A stretch of 64,000 nt of DNA from a bacterium (lineage in GTDB: Bacteria > Desulfobacterota > Binatia > DP-6), in NCBI GenBank assembly GCA_026129405.1, contig JAHCID010000001.1, positions 713,237-777,236 of the forward strand. Direction: 5' to 3'. The notes under the pieces are model-generated. The model saw only the letters and a list, made by a program, of their open reading frames with translations, was not told where the DNA came from and made no database searches. Made by a program: the position numbers and the translations under genes. This document shows, piece by piece, positions 35,403 to 46,162 of this stretch (positions within the stretch are counted from its first letter, which is position 1; each line of letters begins with the position of its first letter).

Positions 35403-38062
35403 GGGTGCTCCTCGGGTACGAAGCCGGTGAGCGACGCGTAGTCGTTGAAGCGGCACTCGGTCTGGGTGAGGCGGCAGCCGATCGGCGGCGCCGAATCGTC
35501 GTCGGGCTCGGTGCCCGCGGTCATCTCGATCCAGCCGCGCTCGAGCAATGCCCGGCGCCAGCGCCACGTCGGGCCGACGGTGGCCCACAGGTCCGCTGGA
35601 GCGCCGGCCGTGTCGGTGACGTGCACCGCGCCGGGAAACGCGCTCGCGTCGGCGCTCAGCAGCGTCGGTGGGTCGAGCACGAGGTAGGCCGATGCCGGCC
35701 ACGGCTGGCCGCTGCGTGCGAGCAGGTGACCGTAGAGCGCGAGCTGCAGGGCGGTGTTCTCGCGCAGCTCGGCGCGGCGATACTTGCGCCCGCCCCACTT
35801 GACGTCGATGACGCCGCGCCGGCCGTCCCGATGCTCGAGCGCCACGTCGAGACGTCCCTCGAGCGCGCCGCCGTCGAATGCGCCGTCGAGTGCGTGCTCG
35901 AACCCGAGGATGCGCCAGCCGCCGCGGCGAACCGCGTCGAGCAGGACGAGCGCACCGCGCGCGCTGCGATCGAGCAGCTTGCGCCGGTCGGCGCCGCGTC
36001 CGGGCAAGAGCAGCACCGCGCCCTCGCCCGCCAGCGCGACGTCGAGGCGTCTCTCGAGTGCGGCACGTATGGCGTCGATCCCGGCGCCGGCCAGGGTCGG
36101 ATCGCCGGCGGCCTCGGCGATCAGGCCGTGGGCCAGCGAGCCCAGCAGGAGGTTGTCGTCGGCGAGCCGGGCCGTGAAGCCGGCCTTGATGCGTGCCTTG
36201 TATCGCAGCGCCCACTGGAAGGGGTGGTTGATGAACGCGTTCAGGCTGGTGAACGAGTGATGCTCGTGTGACGACGACAGGGCTCCGGCGGGCAGGCGCC
36301 ACCAGCGCTTCGGGCGCGCGAGGGGTCGTCGGGGGACGGGGGCCGAGGGCAGGGTGCCGCCGAGCCAGTCTCGCGCCTGCACCACGACCGCGGCGTAGTC
36401 GCCCCCGAACCCGCTGGTGATGCGGTCCCAGAGGGGATGCCGTGTGGCCGGCTCTCCGCGGCGACGCTCCGGCGCCACCAGCACGACGCGCGCGCTCGCG
36501 GCGCGAAGCGGGGTCAGATCGGCCTGGGTGCGTCGCAGCCTGTCCGCCGCGGGGTCGAGCAGCGCGATGCCTTCGCGCGCGAGCGCCGCGCGCTCCGCGA
36601 TCGACCACGGCGATGGTGCGACGGGCGGGACGCCGGCCGCCGTGAAGTCCCACCAGACGACGGTAGGGACCGAGGCAAGGATCGCGGCGGGCGACGACAC
36701 GCACGGTACGTGGCCCGCTTCGGCCGTCGCGCCGGGGTGGGGGGCTCCGGCCTGGGATGCCGCATCGAGCAGGCGGCGCAGGGCGGGCGGGGTGAGACGC
36801 GGCTGCGAGTCCGTCTCCGCCAGCCGCTTCGCTTCGCGGGCTGCGCCGAGGGCGACCCAGAGCACGTCGTCGTCGCCGCTCGTCGCAATGCGTCCGGCGA
36901 GCCACCGCGCGACCCGCGCGCAGGTAGCGGCGACGACCTCCCGTGGCATCCCGTCGTCGGTCCGGAAGCGCACGGGTTGGGTCCACTCCCGGATCTCCTG
37001 CATGAGCGCGTCGATGCTCCGGGCGGCCGCGCCGGCTTCGCGCATCCGCTCGGCGACGTACGCCAGCGTCGTGTGCCATGGCGTTCCGCCGATGCCCGGG
37101 CTCCCGGCGATCGCGCGCGCGAGGCTCAGCGCCGCCGCACGCGGCACCGGACCGACCGGGAGGGACAGCAGCTCGAGGGCCCGATTGGGGTCGACCGGCT
37201 CCCACTGGAGTGCGAGCGCGAGCGGCAGCACCTGGAGGGCGGGTCGGAGCCGCGACGACGCCGAGGCGCCGGCCGACGGCAGCCCGCGTTGACGAACCGC
37301 CTGGTCGAGGAGCGCATCGCCCGCCGCGTCGATGACCACGGCGGGACCGCTCTGCGAGGCGAGCCAGCTCGCCGTCGCCTCGGCGGCTTCGACGTCGCTG
37401 CTCGCCGCGAGCAGGAGGAGCGAGCCGTCGCCCCGGGCTGGCGCGGGACCGCTCGCCCCGGACAGCGTGCGCTGCAGGTGCCCGAGGTCGCCGGGCGCGT
37501 TCCCCGACGGCGCGCGGGAGGGCTCGATGGCTATGCCGCGGGCGGCGAGAGCATCGAGCGCCCGGCGCCAGAGTGCGGGAAGGCCGGCGGGATCGTCGAG
37601 GATCTCGACGCCTGCGATCGGCAGGGACCGCCGGGGGATTTCGTCGACCAGCCGCGCGAGACGTTCGGCCGGGCTCGGGTCCGGTGGCAAGGCGGAGCGG
37701 ACGGCTTCGACGGCCGCGAAGTCGCGAAGGCGCGGCGGCGAAGCGGACGTCGCGCTGCCGTCCCAGCCGGCAAGCAGGATCTCCTCGCGCCAGCGGAACA
37801 GCGTCCAGGCCACGCCGAGCGGGTCTGCGGCAAGGGATGCCGAGTAGAATCGCCTGCCGTCGTCGGCGCGCTCCAGGCACCTGCGATACTCCCCGATGCG
37901 GATTGGATCGCTCCCCTCGCTCCCCCCGAGGCTGCAGTGGGTCTCGAGCAGGGTGAGAAATCCGAGGGGCCCCACGCGAAGCTCGCCGTGCGCGGCCTCT
38001 CGCTCGCCGAGAGGCTCGGGGTGGCTCGGGACATCGAGGGCGAGACCGAATGTGATGCGCAT
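35399..38062 (-). CDS. AddB-like protein with C-terminal PD-(D/E)XK nuclease
   Basis: The ATG at 38062 starts MRITFGLALDVPSHPEPL; a further upstream ATG would add an Arg-rich tail and is not favoured. The 887-residue product has a degenerate helicase-like body without a convincing Walker A, then a nuclease domain: SFTSLNAFINHPFQWALRYK, GSLAHGLIAEA, and the catalytic block GRLDVALEHRDGRRGVIDVK, with QLALYGHLL after it. This is the usual partner of AddA-type helicases in high-GC bacteria. It heads the minus-strand CRISPR transcript and diverges from cas2 across 208 nt. Confidence 0.85.
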   Translation of the reverse strand: MRITFGLALDVPSHPEPLGEREAAHGELRVGPLGFLTLLETHCSLGGSEGSDPIRIGEYRRCLERADDGRRFYSASLAADPLGVAWTLFRWREEILLAGWDGSATSASPPRLRDFAAVEAVRSALPPDPSPAERLARLVDEIPRRSLPIAGVEILDDPAGLPALWRRALDALAARGIAIEPSRAPSGNAPGDLGHLQRTLSGASGPAPARGDGSLLLLAASSDVEAAEATASWLASQSGPAVVIDAAGDALLDQAVRQRGLPSAGASASSRLRPALQVLPLALALQWEPVDPNRALELLSLPVGPVPRAAALSLARAIAGSPGIGGTPWHTTLAYVAERMREAGAAARSIDALMQEIREWTQPVRFRTDDGMPREVVAATCARVARWLAGRIATSGDDDVLWVALGAAREAKRLAETDSQPRLTPPALRRLLDAASQAGAPHPGATAEAGHVPCVSSPAAILASVPTVVWWDFTAAGVPPVAPSPWSIAERAALAREGIALLDPAADRLRRTQADLTPLRAASARVVLVAPERRRGEPATRHPLWDRITSGFGGDYAAVVVQARDWLGGTLPSAPVPRRPLARPKRWWRLPAGALSSSHEHHSFTSLNAFINHPFQWALRYKARIKAGFTARLADDNLLLGSLAHGLIAEAAGDPTLAGAGIDAIRAALERRLDVALAGEGAVLLLPGRGADRRKLLDRSARGALVLLDAVRRGGWRILGFEHALDGAFDGGALEGRLDVALEHRDGRRGVIDVKWGGRKYRRAELRENTALQLALYGHLLARSGQPWPASAYLVLDPPTLLSADASAFPGAVHVTDTAGAPADLWATVGPTWRWRRALLERGWIEMTAGTEPDDDSAPPIGCRLTQTECRFNDYASLTGFVPEEHP

Positions 38063-38270
38063 CGTCGAACCGCGAGGCGTCCTAGCACGCAGGCTTGACA
38101 GCCGCTGACGGCGCGGGTCGGCATAGGGCATTCCGGGCTACGACGTCAATTCTGGCGCATCACCCCTCTATCTACCGAATGCGAGAAGACACTGGTCTTG
38201 CCATTCGCTGCCACGCAGCCCTACAACGGATCGTGACCCGGTGGGCATTGCTGGCCCGCGGTGGATCCCG
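38063..38270. promoter_or_regulatory. Divergent promoter region between addB-like and cas2
   Basis: The 208-nt gap should hold promoters for both halves of the island. It is more AT-rich than its surroundings around 38145-38225. An imperfect inverted repeat at 38177-38206 (GAATG...AAGAC ACTG GTCTT...CATTC) could be an operator or a transcript hairpin. No convincing -35/-10 pair was identified. Confidence 0.4.
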
Positions 38271-38582
38271 ATGAGGAACACGTATCTCGTCTGCTACGAC
38301 ATCTGCGAGGATCGGCGCCTGCGCCTCGTCTACCGCACGATGCGCGATTTCGGCGATCACCTGCAGTACTCGATCTTCGAGTGTCAGTTCACGCCGACGG
38401 ACCTCGTGCGATGCCGGCACGCGCTGAGCGAGATCATCGATCATCGCGAGGATCAGGTGCTCTTCGTCGATCTGGGGCCCGTCGAGGGGCGCGGCGATCG
38501 CGTCATCACCGCACTGGGTAAAGCGTACTCGCCCATCGACAGCCCGTGCATCGTCGTCGACCGCCCGTCCGGGGGGCGATGA
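38271..38582 (+). CDS. cas2: CRISPR adaptation endoribonuclease-fold protein Cas2
   Basis: The 103-residue product has the ferredoxin-like Cas2 start MRNTYLVCYDICEDRRL, with the conserved Asp (YDI) and the characteristic QYSIFECQF strand. The ATG at 38271 gives the normal Cas2 length; the in-frame GTG at 38241 would add ten atypical residues. Cas2 dimers bridge Cas1 dimers in the spacer integrase. Here it precedes cas4-cas1, with an ATGA overlap; the more usual order is cas4-cas1-cas2. Confidence 0.95.
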   Translation: MRNTYLVCYDICEDRRLRLVYRTMRDFGDHLQYSIFECQFTPTDLVRCRHALSEIIDHREDQVLFVDLGPVEGRGDRVITALGKAYSPIDSPCIVVDRPSGGR

Positions 38583-40399
38583 TGGGCTCGCCGCGCGCGG
38601 TGCCTCCCGGCGAGAAGATGCAGCGGCGAGGTCCGCTGGCGGCGTCGCCCGCCCGAACCGTCGAGCTTCCGGAGTACCTGCCCGCCCGGATGCTCAACGA
38701 GTTCGTGTACTGCCCGCGGCTCTTCTTCTACGAATGGGTCGAGCGGGTGTTCGTCGAGAGCGTCGACACGGTCGAGGGCTCGCAGCGCCACGAGAAGCTC
38801 GAACGCAAGGCCGACCCGCTGCCGCCGGCCGGCGACGGTGACGACCGCCCGGTGCGCTCGCGCTCGGTCTCGGTGGCCAGCGACGAGCTCAAGTTGATCG
38901 CGGTCATCGACGTCGTCGAGGGGAGCGGCTCACGCGTGACACCCGTCGACTACAAGAAGGGGAGGCCGCGCGACGGCATCGACGGGCCGGAGCCATGGGA
39001 TGCGGATCGCATCCAGGTCGGTGCACAGGCACTGATCCTCCGTGCGAACGGCTACGAATGCGACGAGGCGGTTCTATACTACGACGGAACACGCCAGCGC
39101 GTGCGTGTTCGGATCGATGAGCAGCTCGAAGCCGATGTCCGCGCCGCCGCTGCGGCGGCGCGGTCGGTGGCGAGCCGAGGAGCGATCCCGCCCCCGCTCG
39201 TCGATAGTCCGAAGTGCCCTCGATGCTCGCTGGTGCCCGTGTGCCTCCCGGACGAGACCGCCGCGGCCGCAAGGCTGCGCGAGCTCGACCACGCGGAGCA
39301 GCTACCGCTCTTCGACGTTGCGGGTGTCTCCGGTGGGGACATCCACCAGGCGTCGAGTGATCCGGTCCGGCGGCTCGTCCCGGCCCGCGACGATCTGCGT
39401 CCGCTCTATGTCACCGGTCATGGGCTCAGCATCGGGAAGAGCGGCGAGGTACTCCAGGTTCGCGAGCGCGGGAAGCTCGTCCAGGAGGCACGAGTGGGAG
39501 AGATCTCGCAGGTGAACGTATTCGGCAACGTTCAGCTCACCGCGGCTGCCGTCCAGGGCCTGTGCTGGGCCGATCGCCCGATCGCACACTTCTCGTTTGG
39601 CGGCTGGTTCTACGGCCTCACTCAGGGAATCGGTCTCAAGAACGTCTTCCTGCGCCGCGAGCAGTTCCGACGATCCGAGGACGGACGCTTCGCGTTGCGG
39701 ATTGCGCGCGCGATCGTCGCGTCGAAGATTCGAAACCAGCGCACCCTGCTGCAGCGCAACCACATCGAGCCGCCGGCGCTCGTCCTGAAGCGGATGCGCC
39801 GCCTCGCAGCCGACGCGGGGGAGGCCGAGGACCTTGCCGAGTTGCTCGGGATCGAGGGGACCGCGGCCCGAATGTATTTCCAGGAGTTCGGGGGACTCCT
39901 CAAGCAGGAAGACGGCGACGGTCTACCGCCGCTCGATCTCGATGGCCGCAACCGGCGCCCGCCGCGAGACCCGGTGAACGCGCTCCTGTCGTTCGCCTAC
40001 AGCCTGCTGGTCAAGGACGTCACGATCGTGTGCGCCACGATCGGCTTCGACCCGTTCGTGGGCTTCTATCATCAGCCGCGCTTCGGCCGCCCGGCACTCG
40101 CGTTGGATATGATGGAGATGTTCCGCCCGTTGATCGCGGACTCCGCCGTGCTGAGCGCAATCAACACTCGCATGGTCGGACGCGACGATTTCATCCAGGC
40201 CGGACGAGCCGTCGGCCTCACGCCATCGGGCCGAAAGGGAATGATCCGGGCATACGAGCAACGGATCGACACCCTGGTGACGCACCCGCTCTTTGGCTAT
40301 CGAGTGAGCTATCGCCGCATCCTGGAGATTCAGGCTCGGCTCCTGGCGCGAGTGCTGATGGGCGAAATCGTGACGTATCCCGGCTTCGAGACGCGGTAG
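38579..40399 (+). CDS. cas4-cas1: Cas4-Cas1 fusion, spacer selection and integration
   Basis: The 606-residue product starts at the ATG overlapping the cas2 stop; a few residues at the start may be dispensable. Residues 30-230 are Cas4: the first cluster Cys in FVYCPRLFFYEWVE (Cys45), RecB-type nuclease residues in VIDVVEG and VDYKKG, and the other three cluster Cys in PKCPRCSLVPVC (213, 216, 222). The Cas1 part starts near residue 275, with catalytic Glu in LLGIEGTAARMYF, His in FVGFYHQPRFG and the acidic block LDMMEMFRPLIADS. Cas4-Cas1 fusion is a hallmark of type I-G. It is the only adaptation module in the window, directly upstream of the array. Confidence 0.95.
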   Translation: MMGSPRAVPPGEKMQRRGPLAASPARTVELPEYLPARMLNEFVYCPRLFFYEWVERVFVESVDTVEGSQRHEKLERKADPLPPAGDGDDRPVRSRSVSVASDELKLIAVIDVVEGSGSRVTPVDYKKGRPRDGIDGPEPWDADRIQVGAQALILRANGYECDEAVLYYDGTRQRVRVRIDEQLEADVRAAAAAARSVASRGAIPPPLVDSPKCPRCSLVPVCLPDETAAAARLRELDHAEQLPLFDVAGVSGGDIHQASSDPVRRLVPARDDLRPLYVTGHGLSIGKSGEVLQVRERGKLVQEARVGEISQVNVFGNVQLTAAAVQGLCWADRPIAHFSFGGWFYGLTQGIGLKNVFLRREQFRRSEDGRFALRIARAIVASKIRNQRTLLQRNHIEPPALVLKRMRRLAADAGEAEDLAELLGIEGTAARMYFQEFGGLLKQEDGDGLPPLDLDGRNRRPPRDPVNALLSFAYSLLVKDVTIVCATIGFDPFVGFYHQPRFGRPALALDMMEMFRPLIADSAVLSAINTRMVGRDDFIQAGRAVGLTPSGRKGMIRAYEQRIDTLVTHPLFGYRVSYRRILEIQARLLARVLMGEIVTYPGFETR

Positions 40400-40584
40400 A
40401 CCCGCACGAGCGGCGAGGTGACGGCAATTCGCCGGTGGGCACTCGCGGCCTCCCAATATCGCGCAATGAGGAGACTCTTGACGGCGAGGGGCCAGGCCTG
40501 GGACGACGACTGCGGCGTCCGCACGGGGGTCGCTCGCAAAGTCGCCCTCCGGTCTTTGACAATCAGTGGGTTCCGTCAGGGCCC
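40400..40584 (+). promoter_or_regulatory. CRISPR leader
   Basis: The 185 nt lie between the cas4-cas1 stop and the first repeat. The leader assignment rests on position next to cas1 and on repeat polarity: repeats end ...GTTGAAG(C/G), the 3' end that becomes the crRNA 5' handle. A TTGACA at 40556-40561 resembles a -35 box but no matching -10 was seen. Confidence 0.65.
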
Positions 40585-43500
40585 CTTTCCGCGACCGCAT
40601 GGTCGCGGCCCCGTTGAAGGTTGCCGATGACGGCAAAGAGCCGCGTGAACTCCCCGCCTTTCCGCGACCGCATGGTCGCGGCCCCGTTGAAGGCTCGGTC
40701 CTGCTGTGGGACTGGAAGGACTCCTACGAGCTTTCCGCGACCGCATGGTCGCGGCCCCGTTGAAGGAACCTCGGCGTGGGCGTGCCGGGGGGCAAGAAGG
40801 GCCCTTTCCGCGACCGCATGGTCGCGGCCCCGTTGAAGGGTGTGGGAGTCGGTGAACGGGTTGCAGCCCGTGGGACCTTTCCGCGACCGCATGGTCGCGG
40901 CCCCGTTGAAGGGACGTGATCGTCTGAGCGATCGGCTCGCCTTCCCGAACTTTCCGCGACCGCATGGTCGCGGCCCCGTTGAAGGGCTATCATGACGTCC
41001 GGCATGGTACCCCACAGGCCCCCTTTCCGCGACCGCATGGTCGCGGCCCCGTTGAAGGGCGTGCCCTGAAGCGACACCCATGCGGCCACGACCTCCCTTT
41101 CCGCGACCGCATGGTCGCGGCCCCGTTGAAGGCGTTGAGGTGGAGAAGCAGTCACGGGCCCTGGGCATCCTTTCCGCGACCGCATGGTCGCGGCCCCGTT
41201 GAAGGGAAGGGTGGCTCCTCGAGCGCGCGCAGTCCCTCGCGGTCTTTCCGCGACCGCATGGTCGCGGCCCCGTTGAAGGGAGCCGCAGGAGGTGGCGGTC
41301 CACGTCGTGTCCCCGCTTTCCGCGACCGCATGGTCGCGGCCCCGTTGAAGGTGCATGGCCGTCAGGCGCCACGCGCCGCCGTCGCACTCCTTTCCGCGAC
41401 CGCATGGTCGCGGCCCCGTTGAAGGCTTGAAGCCGCACGTATGCGCGCCCCACGACGGACATCTTTCCGCGACCGCATGGTCGCGGCCCCGTTGAAGGAG
41501 CGGGATGCCCAGGTTGCGGATCGCGAGCAACAGATCCTTTCCGCGACCGCATGGTCGCGGCCCCGTTGAAGGGAGATCACGGCCGTCGCGGAGCCCGGAA
41601 GCACAGCAGCTTTCCGCGACCGCATGGTCGCGGCCCCGTTGAAGGTCCGGTCGCTGGGTTCCGGAGGGGTTGCGCGTCGTGGGCCTTTCCGCGACCGCAT
41701 GGTCGCGGCCCCGTTGAAGGGAGTTCCTCGGGCCAGCGCACCGACGGCGGCTGGTCCACTTTCCGCGACCGCATGGTCGCGGCCCCGTTGAAGGAACGGC
41801 ACGCCGGCCACGAGGAACGCCGCGAGCATGGCCTTTCCGCGACCGCATGGTCGCGGCCCCGTTGAAGGTCAATCCGGACTGACCGGTGCTGAGCTTCACG
41901 CGCCGCTTTCCGCGACCGCATGGTCGCGGCCCCGTTGAAGGTGCTTCGGGGACCCCTGGTAGAGGTCGGCCTTGGCAGCTTTCCGCGACCGCATGGTCGC
42001 GGCCCCGTTGAAGGTCTCCGTCGACAACGAGACCGAGTACCGCGACAAGCCTTTCCGCGACCGCATGGTCGCGGCCCCGTTGAAGCGACGCCTTCGACGT
42101 CGTCGACACGACGGTCAACGAGGCTTTCCGCGACCGCATGGTCGCGGCCCCGTTGAAGCGTCGCCCAGCTCGCGAAGTATCCGACCATCCCGCGCGACTT
42201 TCCGCGACCGCATGGTCGCGGCCCCGTTGAAGCGGCGAGGATCGACCGGAAGGTCGCCTGGAGGCGCTCGACTTTCCGCGACCGCATGGTCGCGGCCCCG
42301 TTGAAGCTGGCGTTCGATCTGTGCGTCGTCGTAGACGTCGAGGTCTTTCCGCGACCGCATGGTCGCGGCCCCGTTGAAGCGAGCGCGAGCGGGTGGCGCT
42401 CGTGCTCGACGGCGAGGCTTTCCGCGACCGCATGGTCGCGGCCCCGTTGAAGCCGGGCCGCCCTCGTCGTCCTCCCCGCGCGGGCGCGCTTTCCGCGACC
42501 GCATGGTCGCGGCCCCGTTGAAGCGCGAGCACCTGGTCCGGGTGCACGGGCGGGATCTCCTCCTTTCCGCGACCGCATGGTCGCGGCCCCGTTGAAGCCA
42601 GGCGATCGGCGGGAGGAGCGGGCTCCGATCAGCCACCTTTCCGCGACCGCATGGTCGCGGCCCCGTTGAAGCTGCATAGGACTGACGGAGCGCCTCCATC
42701 ACGTTGTCGGGCTTTCCGCGACCGCATGGTCGCGGCCCCGTTGAAGCGCACTGGACGGCGGGCGACTCGTCGCGTGGTCGGCGGCTTTCCGCGACCGCAT
42801 GGTCGCGGCCCCGTTGAAGCGTCCCGCCGTAGGGCGGAGACCAGGTGCACGCGATCCGCTTTCCGCGACCGCATGGTCGCGGCCCCGTTGAAGCGAGCGG
42901 AACGTGTGCCGCGTCTGGTCGAGGAGGTCGATCTTTCCGCGACCGCATGGTCGCGGCCCCGTTGAAGCTCGGCCATGACGAACGGCACGCCGCGCCCGAG
43001 CGCGTCTTTCCGCGACCGCATGGTCGCGGCCCCGTTGAAGCACGCCCCAGGTCTACGTCTACGTCCGGCCGACCGCCTTTCCGCGACCGCATGGTCGCGG
43101 CCCCGTTGAAGCAGCGCCGTCAGAGACACGCCCTCGACGGTGAGCGCGTCTTTCCGCGACCGCATGGTCGCGGCCCCGTTGAAGCAACTTCCCGGTCGAG
43201 GGGATCGCGTCCTGGCGCAGCTTTCCGCGACCGCATGGTCGCGGCCCCGTTGAAGCACGTACTCGCGCTCGGTCATCGGCCAGTCGATCAGACCTTTCCG
43301 CGACCGCATGGTCGCGGCCCCGTTGAAGCGAACCGCAGCGGCACGGTGTCCCCTCGCACGATCGTCTTTCCGCGACCGCATGGTCGCGGCCCCGTTGAAG
43401 CGAGGACCTGGGCGTGCGGGACGCGAGCACGGGCCGCCTTTCCGCGACCGCATGGTCGCGGCCCCGTTGAAGCACGCCCGGCTCGTCGGGATCGTCCCAG

Positions 43501-46114
43501 CGGTGCGCGTCTTTCCGCGACCGCATGGTCGCGGCCCCGTTGAAGCCCCGCTCGGCATCGAGACCGCCCGCGCCGCGCACGCCTTTCCGCGACCGCATGG
43601 TCGCGGCCCCGTTGAAGCTGCGCGAGCAGCGTCATCAGCACGGAGAGCGTCGCGGCCTTTCCGCGACCGCATGGTCGCGGCCCCGTTGAAGCGCGAGCAC
43701 CTGGTGCAGCGCGCGGCCCACCATCTCGCCTTTCCGCGACCGCATGGTCGCGGCCCCGTTGAAGCCCGGCGATGGGCGTCTGGAGGACGACGCCGGCGAA
43801 GCGCCTTTCCGCGACCGCATGGTCGCGGCCCCGTTGAAGCCCCGCCCACGCCTGCGTCGTGACCGTGCCCCGGGTGACTTTCCGCGACCGCATGGTCGCG
43901 GCCCCGTTGAAGCACGAGCGCGACGGCGAGGTCCGGGATCTCGGCGGCGCCTTTCCGCGACCGCATGGTCGCGGCCCCGTTGAAGCTCCCGCACGAAGCG
44001 GTGCAGGACCGGCACGTCGGGCTCCTTTCCGCGACCGCATGGTCGCGGCCCCGTTGAAGCGACAACCCGTACGGGCGGTCGGACTGCCGGGCGGCCTCTT
44101 TCCGCGACCGCATGGTCGCGGCCCCGTTGAAGCCACGACGAACTTCGTCTGCGGGTGGCCGTGGACGAGCTGCTTTCCGCGACCGCATGGTCGCGGCCCC
44201 GTTGAAGCCGGTCGTACTTGGTGAAGTGGTTGCCCGGCATGTCAGCTTTCCGCGACCGCATGGTCGCGGCCCCGTTGAAGCGACCAAGGTCTCTCTGCCT
44301 CCGACTTCCGGGACGCGGCTTTCCGCGACCGCATGGTCGCGGCCCCGTTGAAGCCTCAACGGCGCCCTCGCACGGCACGCGGCCGATCCCGCTTTCCGCG
44401 ACCGCATGGTCGCGGCCCCGTTGAAGCGGCACTCGACGCGGGCCGTCGCCGCCGCATGGTCCGCCTTTCCGCGACCGCATGGTCGCGGCCCCGTTGAAGC
44501 GCCGAGCGCAGGGCGCGCCGCTGCCAGCGGTGCGCGGCTTTCCGCGACCGCATGGTCGCGGCCCCGTTGAAGCGACGGCGCCGGCCAGGGCCGCGACTGG
44601 AACGTCATCTTTCCGCGACCGCATGGTCGCGGCCCCGTTGAAGCGCGGGCTCGGCCGACATGCTCGCCGGCTACGGCACCTCCTTTCCGCGACCGCATGG
44701 TCGCGGCCCCGTTGAAGCCGATTGGGGAGCGGATCGGCGAAACGGTCGGTATGACTTTCCGCGACCGCATGGTCGCGGCCCCGTTGAAGCGACTTCGGGT
44801 TCGTGTCGCAGCCGCTCGTCGGCTGCGCTTTCCGCGACCGCATGGTCGCGGCCCCGTTGAAGCAGCGCGGCGTACGTCTCGCGCAGCGTCGCGTGCGCGG
44901 CTTTCCGCGACCGCATGGTCGCGGCCCCGTTGAAGCGATCGCCCGGACACGCGCGAGCGCCATCTCGTGCTGCTTTCCGCGACCGCATGGTCGCGGCCCC
45001 GTTGAAGCGCCGCGGCCCGCATCGAGAGGCCCTCGCGGGCCATGAGCTTTCCGCGACCGCATGGTCGCGGCCCCGTTGAAGCGCGCTCACCGCGCTCTTC
45101 ACCATCACCGTCAGCTCGACTTTCCGCGACCGCATGGTCGCGGCCCCGTTGAAGCAACGTCTGCGAGGCGGCCTCGGGACCCGCGCTCATCGCCTTTCCG
45201 CGACCGCATGGTCGCGGCCCCGTTGAAGCAGGCCGCGCTCGATTTCGCCCAGGGCCTCGAGCGCGAGCTTTCCGCGACCGCATGGTCGCGGCCCCGTTGA
45301 AGCGGGGTCGATGAGCGCACGATACGCCGTCGCCTCGCCCCTTTCCGCGACCGCATGGTCGCGGCCCCGTTGAAGCCGCCCCGACAAGCTCGACCCGGTC
45401 AAGATTCAGGAGGCTTTCCGCGACCGCATGGTCGCGGCCCCGTTGAAGCACCTTGGCCTGGCGTCGCCGGTAACTGCACTGCGCCGCCTTTCCGCGACCG
45501 CATGGTCGCGGCCCCGTTGAAGCATCCCGGCACGAGTTGCCGGAGAGGCATCCTGCCCCGCTTTCCGCGACCGCATGGTCGCGGCCCCGTTGAAGCGAGG
45601 CGGCGGTCATCGTGCCGACCGCCGCCTGGTCGCCTTTCCGCGACCGCATGGTCGCGGCCCCGTTGAAGCGTCGCGATGCGCAACCAGACCGTCCACGACC
45701 TCTACGCCTTTCCGCGACCGCATGGTCGCGGCCCCGTTGAAGCCTCACCGCGTCGCGCGCGGCATCGATGGCGCGCTTCGCCTTTCCGCGACCGCATGGT
45801 CGCGGCCCCGTTGAAGCTCGGCGTGGGTGGATGGGGGATGGCCGCGCTCGAGCCTCTTTCCGCGACCGCATGGTCGCGGCCCCGTTGAAGCGCGGGACGA
45901 CCTCGGTCCTTTTCGGCGGCGCCCAGCTCACCTTTCCGCGACCGCATGGTCGCGGCCCCGTTGAAGCTCGTCCAGGCGCGCGGTGTGCCACAGCGTCGCG
46001 CCGGCTTTCCGCGACCGCATGGTCGCGGCCCCGTTGAAGCCGCAAGGTGCTCCAGCACTGCCGGACGACGACGATGCACTTTCCGCGACCGCATGGTCGC
46101 GGCCCCGTTGAAGC
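40585..46114 (+). CRISPR. Type I-G CRISPR array, 76 repeats and 75 spacers
   Basis: Walking the sequence gives 76 repeats of 36 nt with starts 71-76 nt apart, so spacers are 35-40 nt. The repeat is CTTTCCGCGACCGCATGG followed by TCGCGGCCCCGTTGAAG plus one last base. It contains a perfect 8-bp stem CCGCGACC/GGTCGCGG around GCAT, the hairpin for Csb2/Cas6-type processing. The last base is G in repeats 1-20 (leader side) and C in repeats 21-76. Apart from this the copies look invariant, including the last, which indicates an array kept active. Spacers lie at 40621-46078. No second repeat family was found in the window. Confidence 0.98.
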
Positions 46115-46117
46115 CCG

Positions 46118-46162
46118 CCGGCGATCTCATTGTGCAGCAACCCCAGCGACCTCGTTGTGCAG
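46118..46162. repeat. Two direct 20-bp repeats after the array
   Basis: CCGGCGATCTCATTGTGCAG (46118-46137) and CCAGCGACCTCGTTGTGCAG (46143-46162) match at 17 of 20 positions, 25 nt apart. They abut the last CRISPR repeat. They may be the end of a decayed mobile element; nothing coding supports this. Confidence 0.5.

Noticed and set aside
32124-37880. A single 1918-residue protein covering both helicase and nuclease genes
   Set aside because: The part upstream of 35402 is an Arg-rich shadow of the AddB-like gene; a GTG with good Shine-Dalgarno at 35402 starts the real AddA-like protein.
42629-46045. Open frame of over 1100 codons on the minus strand across the array
   Set aside because: It is the translation of the CRISPR repeats, which lack stops in several frames; the repeated peptide blocks follow the repeat unit.
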